From Armatimonadota bacterium (GTDB taxonomy: Bacteria > Armatimonadota > Zipacnadia > JAUWAU01): 64,000 nt of DNA. Within the stretch, counting starts at the first letter, position 1. Each line of letters opens with the position of its first letter. Where the stretch lies: the NCBI GenBank assembly GCA_030601885.1, contig JAUWAU010000033.1:1-64000 (forward strand). Direction: 5' to 3'. The notes beneath the pieces were generated by a model. It was given only the letters and a program-made list of their open reading frames with translations, was not told the DNA's origin and searched no databases. Made by a program: the position numbers and the translations under genes. Positions 26,274 to 34,589 of this stretch are shown here, one piece after another.

Positions 26274-27247
26274 GCCCGGCCAGCGCAAGACCCGTCCAAG
26301 AGAAACAGTCTGAAATCGGCCGCAGTGTATGCACGGAATCTTACGAACTCGTCCACGGGGACTGCTTCGAGTGGCTTGAGGCCCGGCCGGAGCATAGCGT
26401 CCACGCAGTCGTGACTGACCCTCCCTACGGACTCAGGGAATACACAGACGAGGAGAAAAGGAAGTTACGCAAGGGGCGTGGCGGCGTGTGGCGGATACCC
26501 CCCACCTTCGATGGATGTACAAGGCGTCCCTTGCCCCGTTTCACGGTCCTCACGGAAGGCGACAAGCTGCGGCTGCGCCACTTCTTTTCGCGCTGGTCGG
26601 CGCTGGTGCTTAAAGCACTCGTCCCTGGCGGGCACGTGTTCATCGCCACCAATCCCTTGGTGTCACACCTGACCTATTTGGGGCTGATCGAGGCCGGGTT
26701 CGAAAAGCGCGGGGAGGTAGTCCGGCTGGTGCAAACCCTTCGCGGCGGCGACAGGCCAAAGAACGCGCACGAGGAGTTCCACGGTGTGACGGTCATGCCG
26801 CGGTCGTGCTGGGAACCGTGGGGGCTCTTTCGAAAGCCGTGTGAGGGTCGCGTGCAGGATAACCTGCGGAAGTGGAAGGCCGGAGGACTGAGGCGGATCT
26901 CAGACGACGAGCCCTTTCGGGACGTGATAAAGAGCGCACCAACTCGGAACACTGAGCGAGGCATCGTGCCACATCCTTCGCTGAAGCCCCAGGGATTCAT
27001 GCGCGAGATCGTGCGGGCCGCCCTTCCGCTGGGAGAGGGCGTCGTTCTGGACCCGTTCATGGGAGCAGGATCAACGATCGCGGCCGCCTGTGCCGTCGGT
27101 TATGAGAGCATAGGCATCGAGCTGGACTCTGTCTACTTCCAGATGGCCGTGCAGGCGATACCGCGGCTGGCTGACTTCGTTCCGAACGGTGACTCGGCGG
27201 CCAGAGATCGGAGAAAGGGCGCGGGACAACGGAAGCTCCAGCTATGA
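26270..27247 (+). CDS. DNA methyltransferase (beta-class, N4/N6-type)
   Basis: A 325-residue DNA amino-methyltransferase. The catalytic motif DPPYG lies near residue 47 and the SAM-binding motif DPFMGAGST lies near residue 260, so the catalytic motif comes first, as in beta-class enzymes. It is small and lacks a long target-recognition insert, which is expected of type II. It starts by ATGA overlap with the zinc-ribbon gene and converges, 18 nt apart, on the putative endonuclease at 27266-27910. Together they look like a restriction-modification set; recognition sequence unknown. N4-cytosine versus N6-adenine cannot be decided by DPPY alone. Confidence 0.88.
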   Translation: MSPASARPVQEKQSEIGRSVCTESYELVHGDCFEWLEARPEHSVHAVVTDPPYGLREYTDEEKRKLRKGRGGVWRIPPTFDGCTRRPLPRFTVLTEGDKLRLRHFFSRWSALVLKALVPGGHVFIATNPLVSHLTYLGLIEAGFEKRGEVVRLVQTLRGGDRPKNAHEEFHGVTVMPRSCWEPWGLFRKPCEGRVQDNLRKWKAGGLRRISDDEPFRDVIKSAPTRNTERGIVPHPSLKPQGFMREIVRAALPLGEGVVLDPFMGAGSTIAAACAVGYESIGIELDSVYFQMAVQAIPRLADFVPNGDSAARDRRKGAGQRKLQL

Positions 27248-27265
27248 CGAGGCGCGCGTGCGGCT

Positions 27266-27910
27266 CTATGGTTGATCCGCGATAATGTCCCGGTGCCGCC
27301 CCACGCCGACACCAGGCACTCGATATACGAAGCCGGCCCGGAGCTTCTCGACGCCTGAGGACGTGATCGAGGCTGTGGGGGTTCGGCGAGATGCTCCGCG
27401 TCGGCCCGAGAAGGACCAATCATCCTCCGCCAACTTGGCCGAGAGTATCTCCACGAATGTCATCGGACTGGATCCGCCGGTCGGTACGCGTCCTACCTGG
27501 TACCTAAACACCATGACCCAACCCTCCTCCGGATTGTGTCCCTGCCATCCCCCCTTCTGGATTGACGCTTTGACCTCGATCCCCTGGTCGCCCTTGAGTA
27601 TGGCGCTGCTTGTGTAGTGCCCCGCCGGGAGAAGATCGGGATGGCCGCCTACCTTCTCGTTGGCGATGAGGGTTGGGCAGACCCTCGCCATGTTCTTGAC
27701 AAGAAACTCCGAGATGATTCCCGACAGGGAGTTGCCAAGGAGGAGTTCCTCCAAGGGGCGGAATCCGTCCTCGACGAGGTACTCGTTGACCCCGTGAAAC
27801 AACCGGTAGGTCTCTGCCGTAGCCTCTGCGACGTGCCCCACTGTGACGCCATAGGGCAACTGGGCGTTCCAGTTGACGTAGCGCGCGTCCAAGCCCGACG
27901 GACGCTCCAT
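27266..27910 (-). CDS. Putative PD-(D/E)XK restriction endonuclease
   Basis: A 214-residue protein convergent with the methyltransferase. It contains a PD-(D/E)XK-like core: GGHPDLLP followed about 16 residues later by GIEVKAS, giving Asp, Glu and Lys in the right order and spacing. An N-terminal helical segment and a C-terminal FVYRVPGVGVGRHRD complete it. ATG 27910 was chosen because GGAGG lies 8 nt upstream; the upstream frame is low-complexity. No close restriction enzyme is recognised by eye, so specificity is unknown. The alternative is an unrelated PD-(D/E)XK nuclease with a repair role. Confidence 0.68.
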   Translation of the reverse strand: MERPSGLDARYVNWNAQLPYGVTVGHVAEATAETYRLFHGVNEYLVEDGFRPLEELLLGNSLSGIISEFLVKNMARVCPTLIANEKVGGHPDLLPAGHYTSSAILKGDQGIEVKASIQKGGWQGHNPEEGWVMVFRYQVGRVPTGGSSPMTFVEILSAKLAEDDWSFSGRRGASRRTPTASITSSGVEKLRAGFVYRVPGVGVGRHRDIIADQP

Positions 27911-28029
27911 GCCCGCAGCCTCCCGTGCCAGGCAAAGCGCTCTTCCTCGGCTTTCCTCCCGTGTCCTGCACGACCCAACAGGCCGCCCGGCCATCGGGGG
28001 CGCCACGCGCCTGGCGTGGCCCTCCGGGC

Positions 28030-28893
28030 CTACCCCTTCAACCCGGTCAACTGAATCCCCTGGATGAAGGTGCGCTGGGTGAAGAAGAAGACGATGATGA
28101 TCGGGAGCACGACGATGGTGGCTGCGGCCATGAGCATGTTCCACGGCGTGCCGCCGTGCTGGCTCTGGTACACCTGGAGCCCCAGAGAGAGCGTGAAAGT
28201 CTCCTGGTGCGTCAGGTAGATCAGCGGCCCGAGGAAGTCGTTCCACACATACATGAAGTGGAAGAGAGCCACAACGGCCAACGCGGGCTTCGACAGGGGC
28301 AGCACCACGTGGCGGAAGATGCCGAACTCCGAGCAGCCGTCAATGCGGGCCGCGTCACAGAGCTCCTGCGGTATCGTCAGAAAAAACTGCCGCAGCAGAA
28401 AGATGTTGAAGGCGCTGCCAAACCACGCCGGCACCCAGAGCGGCCGGAAGCTCCCGATCCAGCCCACGTGCTTGAATATGGAGAACATGGCCACCATGAG
28501 CACCGGGAACGGGATCATCATGGTGGCGAGCGTGACGGCGAAGAACGCATCGCGGCCCGGCCAGCGTATGCGGGCGAACCCGTACGCGATGAAGGCGTTG
28601 GCGATCACGGTCCCCGTCACGCCCAGGATGGCCAGATACACCGTGTTCATCCCGTAGCGCAGGAAAGGGATGTAGCCGAGCTTGTCGCTCTGATAGGTGA
28701 TGGCTCGCCAGTAGTTGTCCCACCTGAAGGTGGACGGAATCCACTGCGGCGGCAGCCGCATCGTCTCCTCGATGGGCTTCAGCGACGTCGAGATCATCCA
28801 CAGCAGCGGAAACAGGAACACTGCCGAGCCAATGATCAGCAGGCAGTAGACGAGCGCTCTGCTGGCGCGGCCCTTGACGGTCAGCTCTGCCAC
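28030..28893 (-). CDS. Carbohydrate ABC transporter permease, MalG-type
   Basis: A 287-residue permease of the MalG/UgpE family with six membrane helices. The conserved EAA loop, ELCDAARIDGCSEFGIFRHVVLPLSKP, contacts the ATPase, and the protein ends in FIQGIQLTGLKG, typical of the family. The GTG 28893 start follows a G-rich stretch; the upstream in-frame part is encoded by a REP-like hairpin and is unlikely to be translated. It is the last gene of the cluster FG-GAP protein, solute-binding lipoprotein, MalF-type permease, MalG-type permease. No ATPase gene is present, so a shared ATPase elsewhere is expected. Confidence 0.93.
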   Translation of the reverse strand: MAELTVKGRASRALVYCLLIIGSAVFLFPLLWMISTSLKPIEETMRLPPQWIPSTFRWDNYWRAITYQSDKLGYIPFLRYGMNTVYLAILGVTGTVIANAFIAYGFARIRWPGRDAFFAVTLATMMIPFPVLMVAMFSIFKHVGWIGSFRPLWVPAWFGSAFNIFLLRQFFLTIPQELCDAARIDGCSEFGIFRHVVLPLSKPALAVVALFHFMYVWNDFLGPLIYLTHQETFTLSLGLQVYQSQHGGTPWNMLMAAATIVVLPIIIVFFFTQRTFIQGIQLTGLKG

Positions 28894-28925
28894 CCCCTGC
28901 CGCCCGGACGCCGCGGGCTCGCCTG

Positions 28926-29100
28926 TGTAGGGGCGACCTGGCGGGTCGCCCCTACGGCCTTGTCGAGGCATGCACTAGTGCTTGCTTCCGTAGGTCCGCG
29001 TCGGAATTGTCGGGCTGGAAAGCCCGACCTACGCGGGGATGCGGGCCGCGAGCCGCGCGCTGAAGGCCGCAGCCGCGTAGGCGGGCCATTCTTGGCCCGC
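28926..29100. repeat. Cluster of REP-like GTAG hairpins
   Basis: Three hairpins lie in the gap between the two permease genes. 28926-28954 has GTAGGGGCGACC paired with GGTCGCCCCTAC. 29009-29028 has GTCGGGCT and AGCCCGAC around GGAA. 29081-29100 has GCGGGCCA and TGGCCCGC around TTCT, preceded by GTAG at 29077. All are GC-rich stems next to a GTAG or CTAC tetranucleotide, as in REP families mobilised by RAYT transposases; no RAYT gene is in the window. Confidence 0.72.
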
Positions 29101-29133
29101 TGCCTTTGACACGCGAACTTACCGAACGAAGCA

Positions 29134-30012
29134 CTAGCCATAGTGCACGTACCTCCGCGACAGCCGTAGGGCGAGCATCGTGAGCCCGAAGATGATGAGA
29201 AACAGTATCCAGGCCATGGCACAGGCGTAGCCCATGCGCAGGTACGGGAAGGCGTTGTCGTACAGGTACATGGTGATGAAGTAGATGGAGCGCGCCGGCG
29301 AGCCCTGCGGCGAGATAACGTACGGCACGGCGAAGAACTGCAGCGTGCCGATGATGCCCATGACGAGATTGAACAGTATCACCGGCGATATGACGGGCAG
29401 TGTAACGTGGCGCAGCTTGCGGAAGTACCCGGCGCCGTCGATCTCCGCCGCCTCGTAGAGCTGCTGGGGCACGTCCTGCAGGTGCGCCAGGTAGATGACC
29501 ATGGCATGCCCGACGCTCCAGGCGCTCATGAGCGTCAGGGCGGGCTTGGACCAGGAGGGATCGGTGAGCCACGGCGGGCCGGTGATGTGCAGCCACGACA
29601 GGCAGTGGTTCAGCACGCCGTTTTCGCCGTTAAACAGCCACAACCAGATGATGGCGAGCGCCACCATGGGGACGAGCGCCGGCAGAAAGAAGATGGTACG
29701 AAACAGGGCCATCCCGCGCACGCCGCTGTTCAGCAGAATGGCGAGGCTGAGCGAGACGAGGAGCCCAAGGGGAAGGGCGAAGGCTGCATACAGCAGCGTG
29801 TTGGCCAGCGCCTTCCAGAAGACCTCATCCGTCATCAGGTCGCGGTAGTTGTCGGGGCCGGTCCACTGCGCCGGCTGCAGCACCGAGTACTCGCAGAAGC
29901 TCCAGTGCAGCGACGCGCCGATGGGGTAGAGCAGGAAGCCGCCAAAGCCCACGATCCACGGCGAGACAAACAGCAGCCCATTGCGCATGTCGCGCTTCGC
30001 TCGTGGCGTCAT
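29134..30012 (-). CDS. Carbohydrate ABC transporter permease, MalF/UgpA-type
   Basis: A 292-residue membrane permease with six helices (first about RNGLLFVSPWIVGFGGFLLY). The EAA-type loop is QLYEAAEIDGAGYFRKLRHVTLPVISP. ATG 30012 begins just before the first helix; upstream in-frame sequence is basic and low-complexity, and ATG 30030 is also possible. It pairs with the MalG-type permease to form the membrane channel of a sugar importer whose binding protein is encoded upstream at 30083-31447. The substrate cannot be assigned; uronic-acid or plant-derived oligosaccharides fit the neighbouring lyases only by context. Confidence 0.92.
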   Translation of the reverse strand: MTPRAKRDMRNGLLFVSPWIVGFGGFLLYPIGASLHWSFCEYSVLQPAQWTGPDNYRDLMTDEVFWKALANTLLYAAFALPLGLLVSLSLAILLNSGVRGMALFRTIFFLPALVPMVALAIIWLWLFNGENGVLNHCLSWLHITGPPWLTDPSWSKPALTLMSAWSVGHAMVIYLAHLQDVPQQLYEAAEIDGAGYFRKLRHVTLPVISPVILFNLVMGIIGTLQFFAVPYVISPQGSPARSIYFITMYLYDNAFPYLRMGYACAMAWILFLIIFGLTMLALRLSRRYVHYG

Positions 30013-30082
30013 CCCACGTCGCCTACCCATTGACCGGCCGCGGGGCATTCGTGAGGCGTGTCGCGGCAGCCGGAGGCGGTTC

Positions 30083-31447
30083 TCACACGCGCTTTCTCCC
30101 GAGCCTCCGCTCCCGCCGCATTTCGCGATCCAGCTTCTCCTGCATGCGCGTCTGCACAGCTTCCAGCGCCTCGCGTGGAGTGGCCCGGCACAGCCATATC
30201 TCGTCAAAGGCGTTCGTCAGCTCGTCCCGGTACTCATCCCACACGCTGATTTTGGGCGTCGAGACAGCATTCGGACTGTGGGCGAGCTCGATGAACACAC
30301 GGATGTACGGATTCTCGTGCTCGGCGAGGAACCGGGGGCTGACGGCCCGCAGCGGCGTGTGCTTGCGCTGGCCCATGTTGAGCAGCTCCATGCCCTCTTG
30401 CGAGTTGACGAACTTGATGAACTCGAAGGCCTCCCGCGGACGGCGCGCGCCGCGAGGGATGACGAGCACATCCTCTTCCACAATGGTCACGTTCGCCAGG
30501 TCGGGTCTGTCGGCAGGATGGGGAAACGGCGCGGCACCCCACTGCAGGCCCGGGGCGTACTTGCTGATGAAGTTGTACATCCACACGCCCTGCAGCTCCA
30601 TGGCGACCTTGCCGGCGAGGAAGGCGTTCTGTGGCGACGAGAAGTTGCCGAATCCGCTCTGGAACACCTGAAGAGCCTTGGCTCCGTACTTCTTCGCGTA
30701 CGACTGCACCCATTCGTATGCCCGGATGTTCTCTGGCGAGGCGCACGTGATCCTGGACTTGCCGTCCCAGAGCCTTCCGCCGAAGAAGCAGCCCCAGCTC
30801 CAGTGCCACCAGCCCGGCTCGGCGGGCAAGAAGCCCATCTGCACGAGCCGCCCATTGCTGTCGCGCCTGGTGAGCCGGTCGGCGTAGGCGTCCAGCTCCT
30901 CGAGGGTTCTGGGCGGCCGATCCGGGTCGAGCCCCGCTTCCGCGAATAGCGTCTTGTTCCAGTGCAGCGCCACGGACGCGGGCGTGGTCGGCAGGGCCCA
31001 CATCTTGCCCCGATGCCTGCACATGTCCCAATAGCCGGGAATGTAGCGCTCGCGCGTTATGCCGGCCTCTGCCAGGTAGTCATCCAGGGGCGTGAGGGCG
31101 TTCTTGTCGGCAAACGCGTGCACGTTGAAGGACCACAGGCCGGCCACATCGGGGGGAACGCCGCCCGCGGTCGCCACCACTGTCTTTCGGTCAATCTGGC
31201 TGATGGTGAGCAGCTCGACGTAGATTCTATCCTGCGACGCGTTGAAGGCGTTCACCACATCGCGCATGGCATCGCCCTCAAAGCCCGTCCACTTCTCCCA
31301 GTACGTCACCACGGTGCGCCCCGCGGGCCGCTGCCGGTGCGGGCAGCCGCTGAGCAGCAGCGGCGCCATCAGCAGCAGCCAAAAGGGCGGACGCCGGCCG
31401 CCGGCCCTTTGCTTCCCCTTGTCCGCTCTCCCGCCTGGCTGCGTCAC
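30083..31447 (-). CDS. ABC sugar-binding lipoprotein
   Basis: A 454-residue solute-binding protein of the MalE/UgpB (family 1) type. The N-terminus has a lipobox (FWLLLMAPLLLSGC), so it is lipid-anchored. Recognisable features are VVTYWEKWTGFEGDAMRDVVNAFN, AALPTTP-like WALPTTPASVALHWN and the Gly/Trp-rich hinge. GTG 31447 overlaps the stop of the preceding FG-GAP gene by 4 nt (GTGA), which suggests translational coupling. It feeds the two permeases downstream. A second methionine-rich start is unlikely, since the upstream frame is Arg-rich and overlaps the other gene. Confidence 0.9.
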   Translation of the reverse strand: MTQPGGRADKGKQRAGGRRPPFWLLLMAPLLLSGCPHRQRPAGRTVVTYWEKWTGFEGDAMRDVVNAFNASQDRIYVELLTISQIDRKTVVATAGGVPPDVAGLWSFNVHAFADKNALTPLDDYLAEAGITRERYIPGYWDMCRHRGKMWALPTTPASVALHWNKTLFAEAGLDPDRPPRTLEELDAYADRLTRRDSNGRLVQMGFLPAEPGWWHWSWGCFFGGRLWDGKSRITCASPENIRAYEWVQSYAKKYGAKALQVFQSGFGNFSSPQNAFLAGKVAMELQGVWMYNFISKYAPGLQWGAAPFPHPADRPDLANVTIVEEDVLVIPRGARRPREAFEFIKFVNSQEGMELLNMGQRKHTPLRAVSPRFLAEHENPYIRVFIELAHSPNAVSTPKISVWDEYRDELTNAFDEIWLCRATPREALEAVQTRMQEKLDREMRRERRLGRKRV

Positions 31448-32610
31448 CGGCCAGCACCGCCCCTGAATTGCAGGCACTTGGCAGACGTTGGCGAGACCGC
31501 GACCAGCCACTCGGCGGCCCCCGCTCTGGTGCGCATTGGGTACACACCAATGACGGGCTCTCCGACGTTCTGCCTGCCGAGCAGCTCGCCATTCTTCCCA
31601 ATCAGGTGCACCGATCCGTCGCTGCCGACAGCAGCCCACTCGCGCACTCCGTCGCCGTTGATGTCAACGGCCGTGAGTGGACGAGCGAGGGCGCGGACCA
31701 GACCCGGTACGGGCCGGCGCCAGATGAATTGGCCTGAGGAGTCAACGCCGGCGACGAAGGCGTTCTCGGGTTCGCGGAAGGTGGCCGTTTTCACGGCGAT
31801 CTCCGCCCTGCCGTCCCCGTCGAGGTCGGCGGCGGCAACGTAGCACGCCGACGCCCATATATCCCACGTACGCAGCGCATGGCCCTGCCAGCTCACCACG
31901 GTCACAGGCGTATCGTGCCCAGCCACGAGGATCTCGGGGCGTCCGTCGCCGTCTATGTCACCCACGGCGAGGCTGGCAATGAGGCCGGGAAGCGGGAGTT
32001 CCCATCTGAGCCGGCCATCCGCATCCAGACAGGAGAGCCCCATGTCGCTCTGAGCGGCGATGGTCTCCTCCACGCCATCGCCATCGATGTCGGCAACGGC
32101 GCAGGCGGCGACATCGTAGCCACGGGGGAGGGGGTAGTACCACACGTCGTCGCCGGCGCGGTCATAGGCCGCTACCGACCTCTGCCCGTACCGCCGGCTC
32201 CCAAGAATCATGGCCGGAGGATTGCGTTGCTTTGCCACATCGAGAGAGCGGGCCGTTTGCCCGAGCAACACGCTGCGCTGCGGTCCGCCGTCTGCGTCGA
32301 AGATGACGACAACGTCATCGTCCTGGAGCACGAGCAGCTCGTCGTCGCCGTTCTCATCGATGTCCCACGTCGCGGCCGCAGTGTAATTCCGCCCGCCGGC
32401 ATCCCACAGCATCGTCAGCATCGAGTGCGTTCGCGTGCTCGCCGTCGGTGGTCCATGGGCGTGGGCCGCACCGGCCTCGTGTTCGCGCGAAGCGCTCGTG
32501 GCAGCCAGGATGAGCGCCACCGCGACAGCTCCAAGCAGCAGGCTGCACCCCCGCGCGATGGGCGCGCCCAAGTCAGGTGGATGGTGATCTCGATGGTCTG
32601 TCTGCTTCAT
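31444..32610 (-). CDS. Exported FG-GAP/VCBS-repeat protein at head of sugar ABC operon
   Basis: A 388-residue protein with an N-terminal signal or anchor helix (GCSLLLGAVAVALILAAT) and beta-propeller repeats carrying calcium-loop motifs: DIDENGDDELLVL, DIDGDGVEETIA, DIDGDGRPEILVA, DLDGDGRAEIAVK and DINGDGVREWAAV. No catalytic motif is visible. Its stop overlaps the start of the sugar-binding lipoprotein, so the propeller is made together with the importer. It may bind substrate or polymer at the surface, by inference. It is divergent from the FHA-GAF kinase gene over a 218-bp AT-rich gap. Confidence 0.8.
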   Translation of the reverse strand: MKQTDHRDHHPPDLGAPIARGCSLLLGAVAVALILAATSASREHEAGAAHAHGPPTASTRTHSMLTMLWDAGGRNYTAAATWDIDENGDDELLVLQDDDVVVIFDADGGPQRSVLLGQTARSLDVAKQRNPPAMILGSRRYGQRSVAAYDRAGDDVWYYPLPRGYDVAACAVADIDGDGVEETIAAQSDMGLSCLDADGRLRWELPLPGLIASLAVGDIDGDGRPEILVAGHDTPVTVVSWQGHALRTWDIWASACYVAAADLDGDGRAEIAVKTATFREPENAFVAGVDSSGQFIWRRPVPGLVRALARPLTAVDINGDGVREWAAVGSDGSVHLIGKNGELLGRQNVGEPVIGVYPMRTRAGAAEWLVAVSPTSAKCLQFRGGAGR

Positions 32611-32828
32611 AATTGTATGCCCGCTTACATGCTAATGTCTAGATCGCAACAAAAGGCAAGGGAGAATTGGTTGATAAGTATGTAACATCAGCAAGTCCTG
32701 CACGGCAACTTCGCCGCCCGCCGGCCGGGTTATCGTGACAACAAACGCGGTATAATGCCAGTAACGACACAGATTTGCCCTGCGCAAGACATGATGGCGT
32801 CATCGGACGAGGAGGCGTCGGAGGACGC

Positions 32829-34490
32829 ATGAAGGTCATCGTCCTGGACGGTCCACTCCGGAGCCGGGAGTTCCGGATCACCAAGCCAGCGTTCGCCATT
32901 GGGCGAAAGCAGGATGCGGACGTCTGCCTCGACGGCGATCCGCGCGTCTCGCGACTGCATTGCCGCCTCACCTACGAGAACGGTCGCTACTGGCTCGAAG
33001 ACACCAACAGCGCCAACGGCACATTCCTTCATAACCGCCGTATAGCCCAGAAGGTTCACTGGGGCACCGAGACCATCGTGCGCGTCGGCCGTACCCACCT
33101 GACCCTGCGCGAGGAGAGCGAGGCTGACCTGCAGGCAGTGGCCGAGCGGGCCGTTGCCATCGTGGCGGAGGAGCCCGAAGGGCAGCGCATGCAGGTGAGC
33201 CAGACCCTCGATCCGCAGACGATGCACTCGCAATGGGCGGTGGCGGTGGATAGTGCGGAGCTGGTCGAGACGCTCCAGCACAGGCTCGACGTCCTCCACC
33301 AGATCGCCGATACGCTCAGCGGCAAGCTCGACCGAGCCGCCCTGCTGAGGGCGATCATGGATAGCATCATGAAGGCCGTGCCGGCGGACCGCGGCATCCT
33401 GATGCTGGCGGATGAGGAAGCCAAGCGCCTCATCTCGAAAGTCGTCCGCACCCAAACGGACCAGCTTGACGAGCGCATCAGCGTCTCTCGCGCCATCATC
33501 TTCCAGGCACTCAACGAGCGTGTGTCCATCCTCAGCTCCGACGCCATGGCCGACGAGCGCTTCAAGTCCAGCGACAGCGTCATGGACTTCCGCATCCGCT
33601 CCGCCATGTGCGTGCCGCTGATTCACCGTGAGAACGTACTGGGCATCATCTATCTGGACACCACCTCGGCGGCCCACGTCTTCACGGAGGAAGACCTGGA
33701 GCTCATCACCGACATCGCCAAGCAAGCGGCCATTGCCCTGGCCAATACGGAACTGTATACTGATCTGCGCACCGCGTACGACGAGCTCCAGGCCACACAA
33801 CAGCGCCTCGTGCGATCCGAGAAGCTGTCCATCATCGGCACACTGTCGGCGAGCGTTGCGCATGACATCAGTAACGTCATCACACCCATCTCCACCATCG
33901 TTGAGCTCGCCGTCATGCGCGATGATATTGAGCCAGAGCTCCGCGACACGGTCGAGCGGCAGACGCAGCGCCTGCGGGCCCTCACGCATCAGCTTCTCTC
34001 GTTCTCGCGTCCCCAGAAGGTCAAGAAGGAGCCCCTTGACCTTGCCTCGGCCCTCGAAGCCACGCTCGACCTGGTCCGAACCGAGGCGCGTCGCAGCAAG
34101 GTGCGCATCAAGCCGAACTTGCCCAAGGACCTGCCGCCAATACTGGCCGACCCCAATCAACTCGAGCAGGTCTTCGTCAACCTCATCCTCAATGCCGTGC
34201 AGGCCATGGACCCCGACGGCGGCGACCTCGTGATAACCGCGGCGACCGATGACGGGGTCGTCGAGATGGAGTTCCGCGACACCGGCCCCGGCATCCCCGC
34301 TGAGCATATGCCACGGCTCTTTGAGGCCTTCTTCACCACCAAAGGAGAGGGCGGGACGGGACTGGGCCTGTTTAGCTGCAAGCGCATCATTGAAGAGGGA
34401 CACGGCGGCGAGATCGCCGTGGAAAGCGAACTGGGCGAGGGCACGACGTTCGTCATTCGCCTCCCCACAGCGGAGCAGCCCAGCGAGTAG
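32829..34490 (+). CDS. FHA-GAF sensor histidine kinase
   Basis: A 553-residue soluble histidine kinase with no membrane helix. Residues 1-95 are an FHA phosphothreonine-binding domain (FAIGRKQDADVCL, VSRLHC, ANGTFLHNRRI). Residues about 150-320 form a GAF sensor domain (VPADRGILML, MCVPLIH, LGIIYLD). The dimerisation helix has SASVAHDISNVITPIS with the phosphoacceptor His, and the HATPase part has NLILNAVQAM, DTGPGIP and GGTGLGLF. ATG 32829 has GGAGG about 4 nt upstream. No response regulator is adjacent. An FHA domain on a histidine kinase suggests input from Ser/Thr phosphorylation. Confidence 0.92.
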   Translation: MKVIVLDGPLRSREFRITKPAFAIGRKQDADVCLDGDPRVSRLHCRLTYENGRYWLEDTNSANGTFLHNRRIAQKVHWGTETIVRVGRTHLTLREESEADLQAVAERAVAIVAEEPEGQRMQVSQTLDPQTMHSQWAVAVDSAELVETLQHRLDVLHQIADTLSGKLDRAALLRAIMDSIMKAVPADRGILMLADEEAKRLISKVVRTQTDQLDERISVSRAIIFQALNERVSILSSDAMADERFKSSDSVMDFRIRSAMCVPLIHRENVLGIIYLDTTSAAHVFTEEDLELITDIAKQAAIALANTELYTDLRTAYDELQATQQRLVRSEKLSIIGTLSASVAHDISNVITPISTIVELAVMRDDIEPELRDTVERQTQRLRALTHQLLSFSRPQKVKKEPLDLASALEATLDLVRTEARRSKVRIKPNLPKDLPPILADPNQLEQVFVNLILNAVQAMDPDGGDLVITAATDDGVVEMEFRDTGPGIPAEHMPRLFEAFFTTKGEGGTGLGLFSCKRIIEEGHGGEIAVESELGEGTTFVIRLPTAEQPSE

Positions 34491-34589
34491 GCCCCGGGCG
34501 CCACGGGTAGTCCCTATCCGTGCTTTCACTGGCCAGGGGTGCCCGGGTTGACCAGCAGGCCGTGGCACACGAGCGGCGATGTCCGGGAC

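Noticed and set aside
32735-32756. Promoter before the FHA kinase gene
   Set aside because: TATAAT at 32751-32756 is clear but the only -35-like element is 10 nt away, which is too close; left unannotated.
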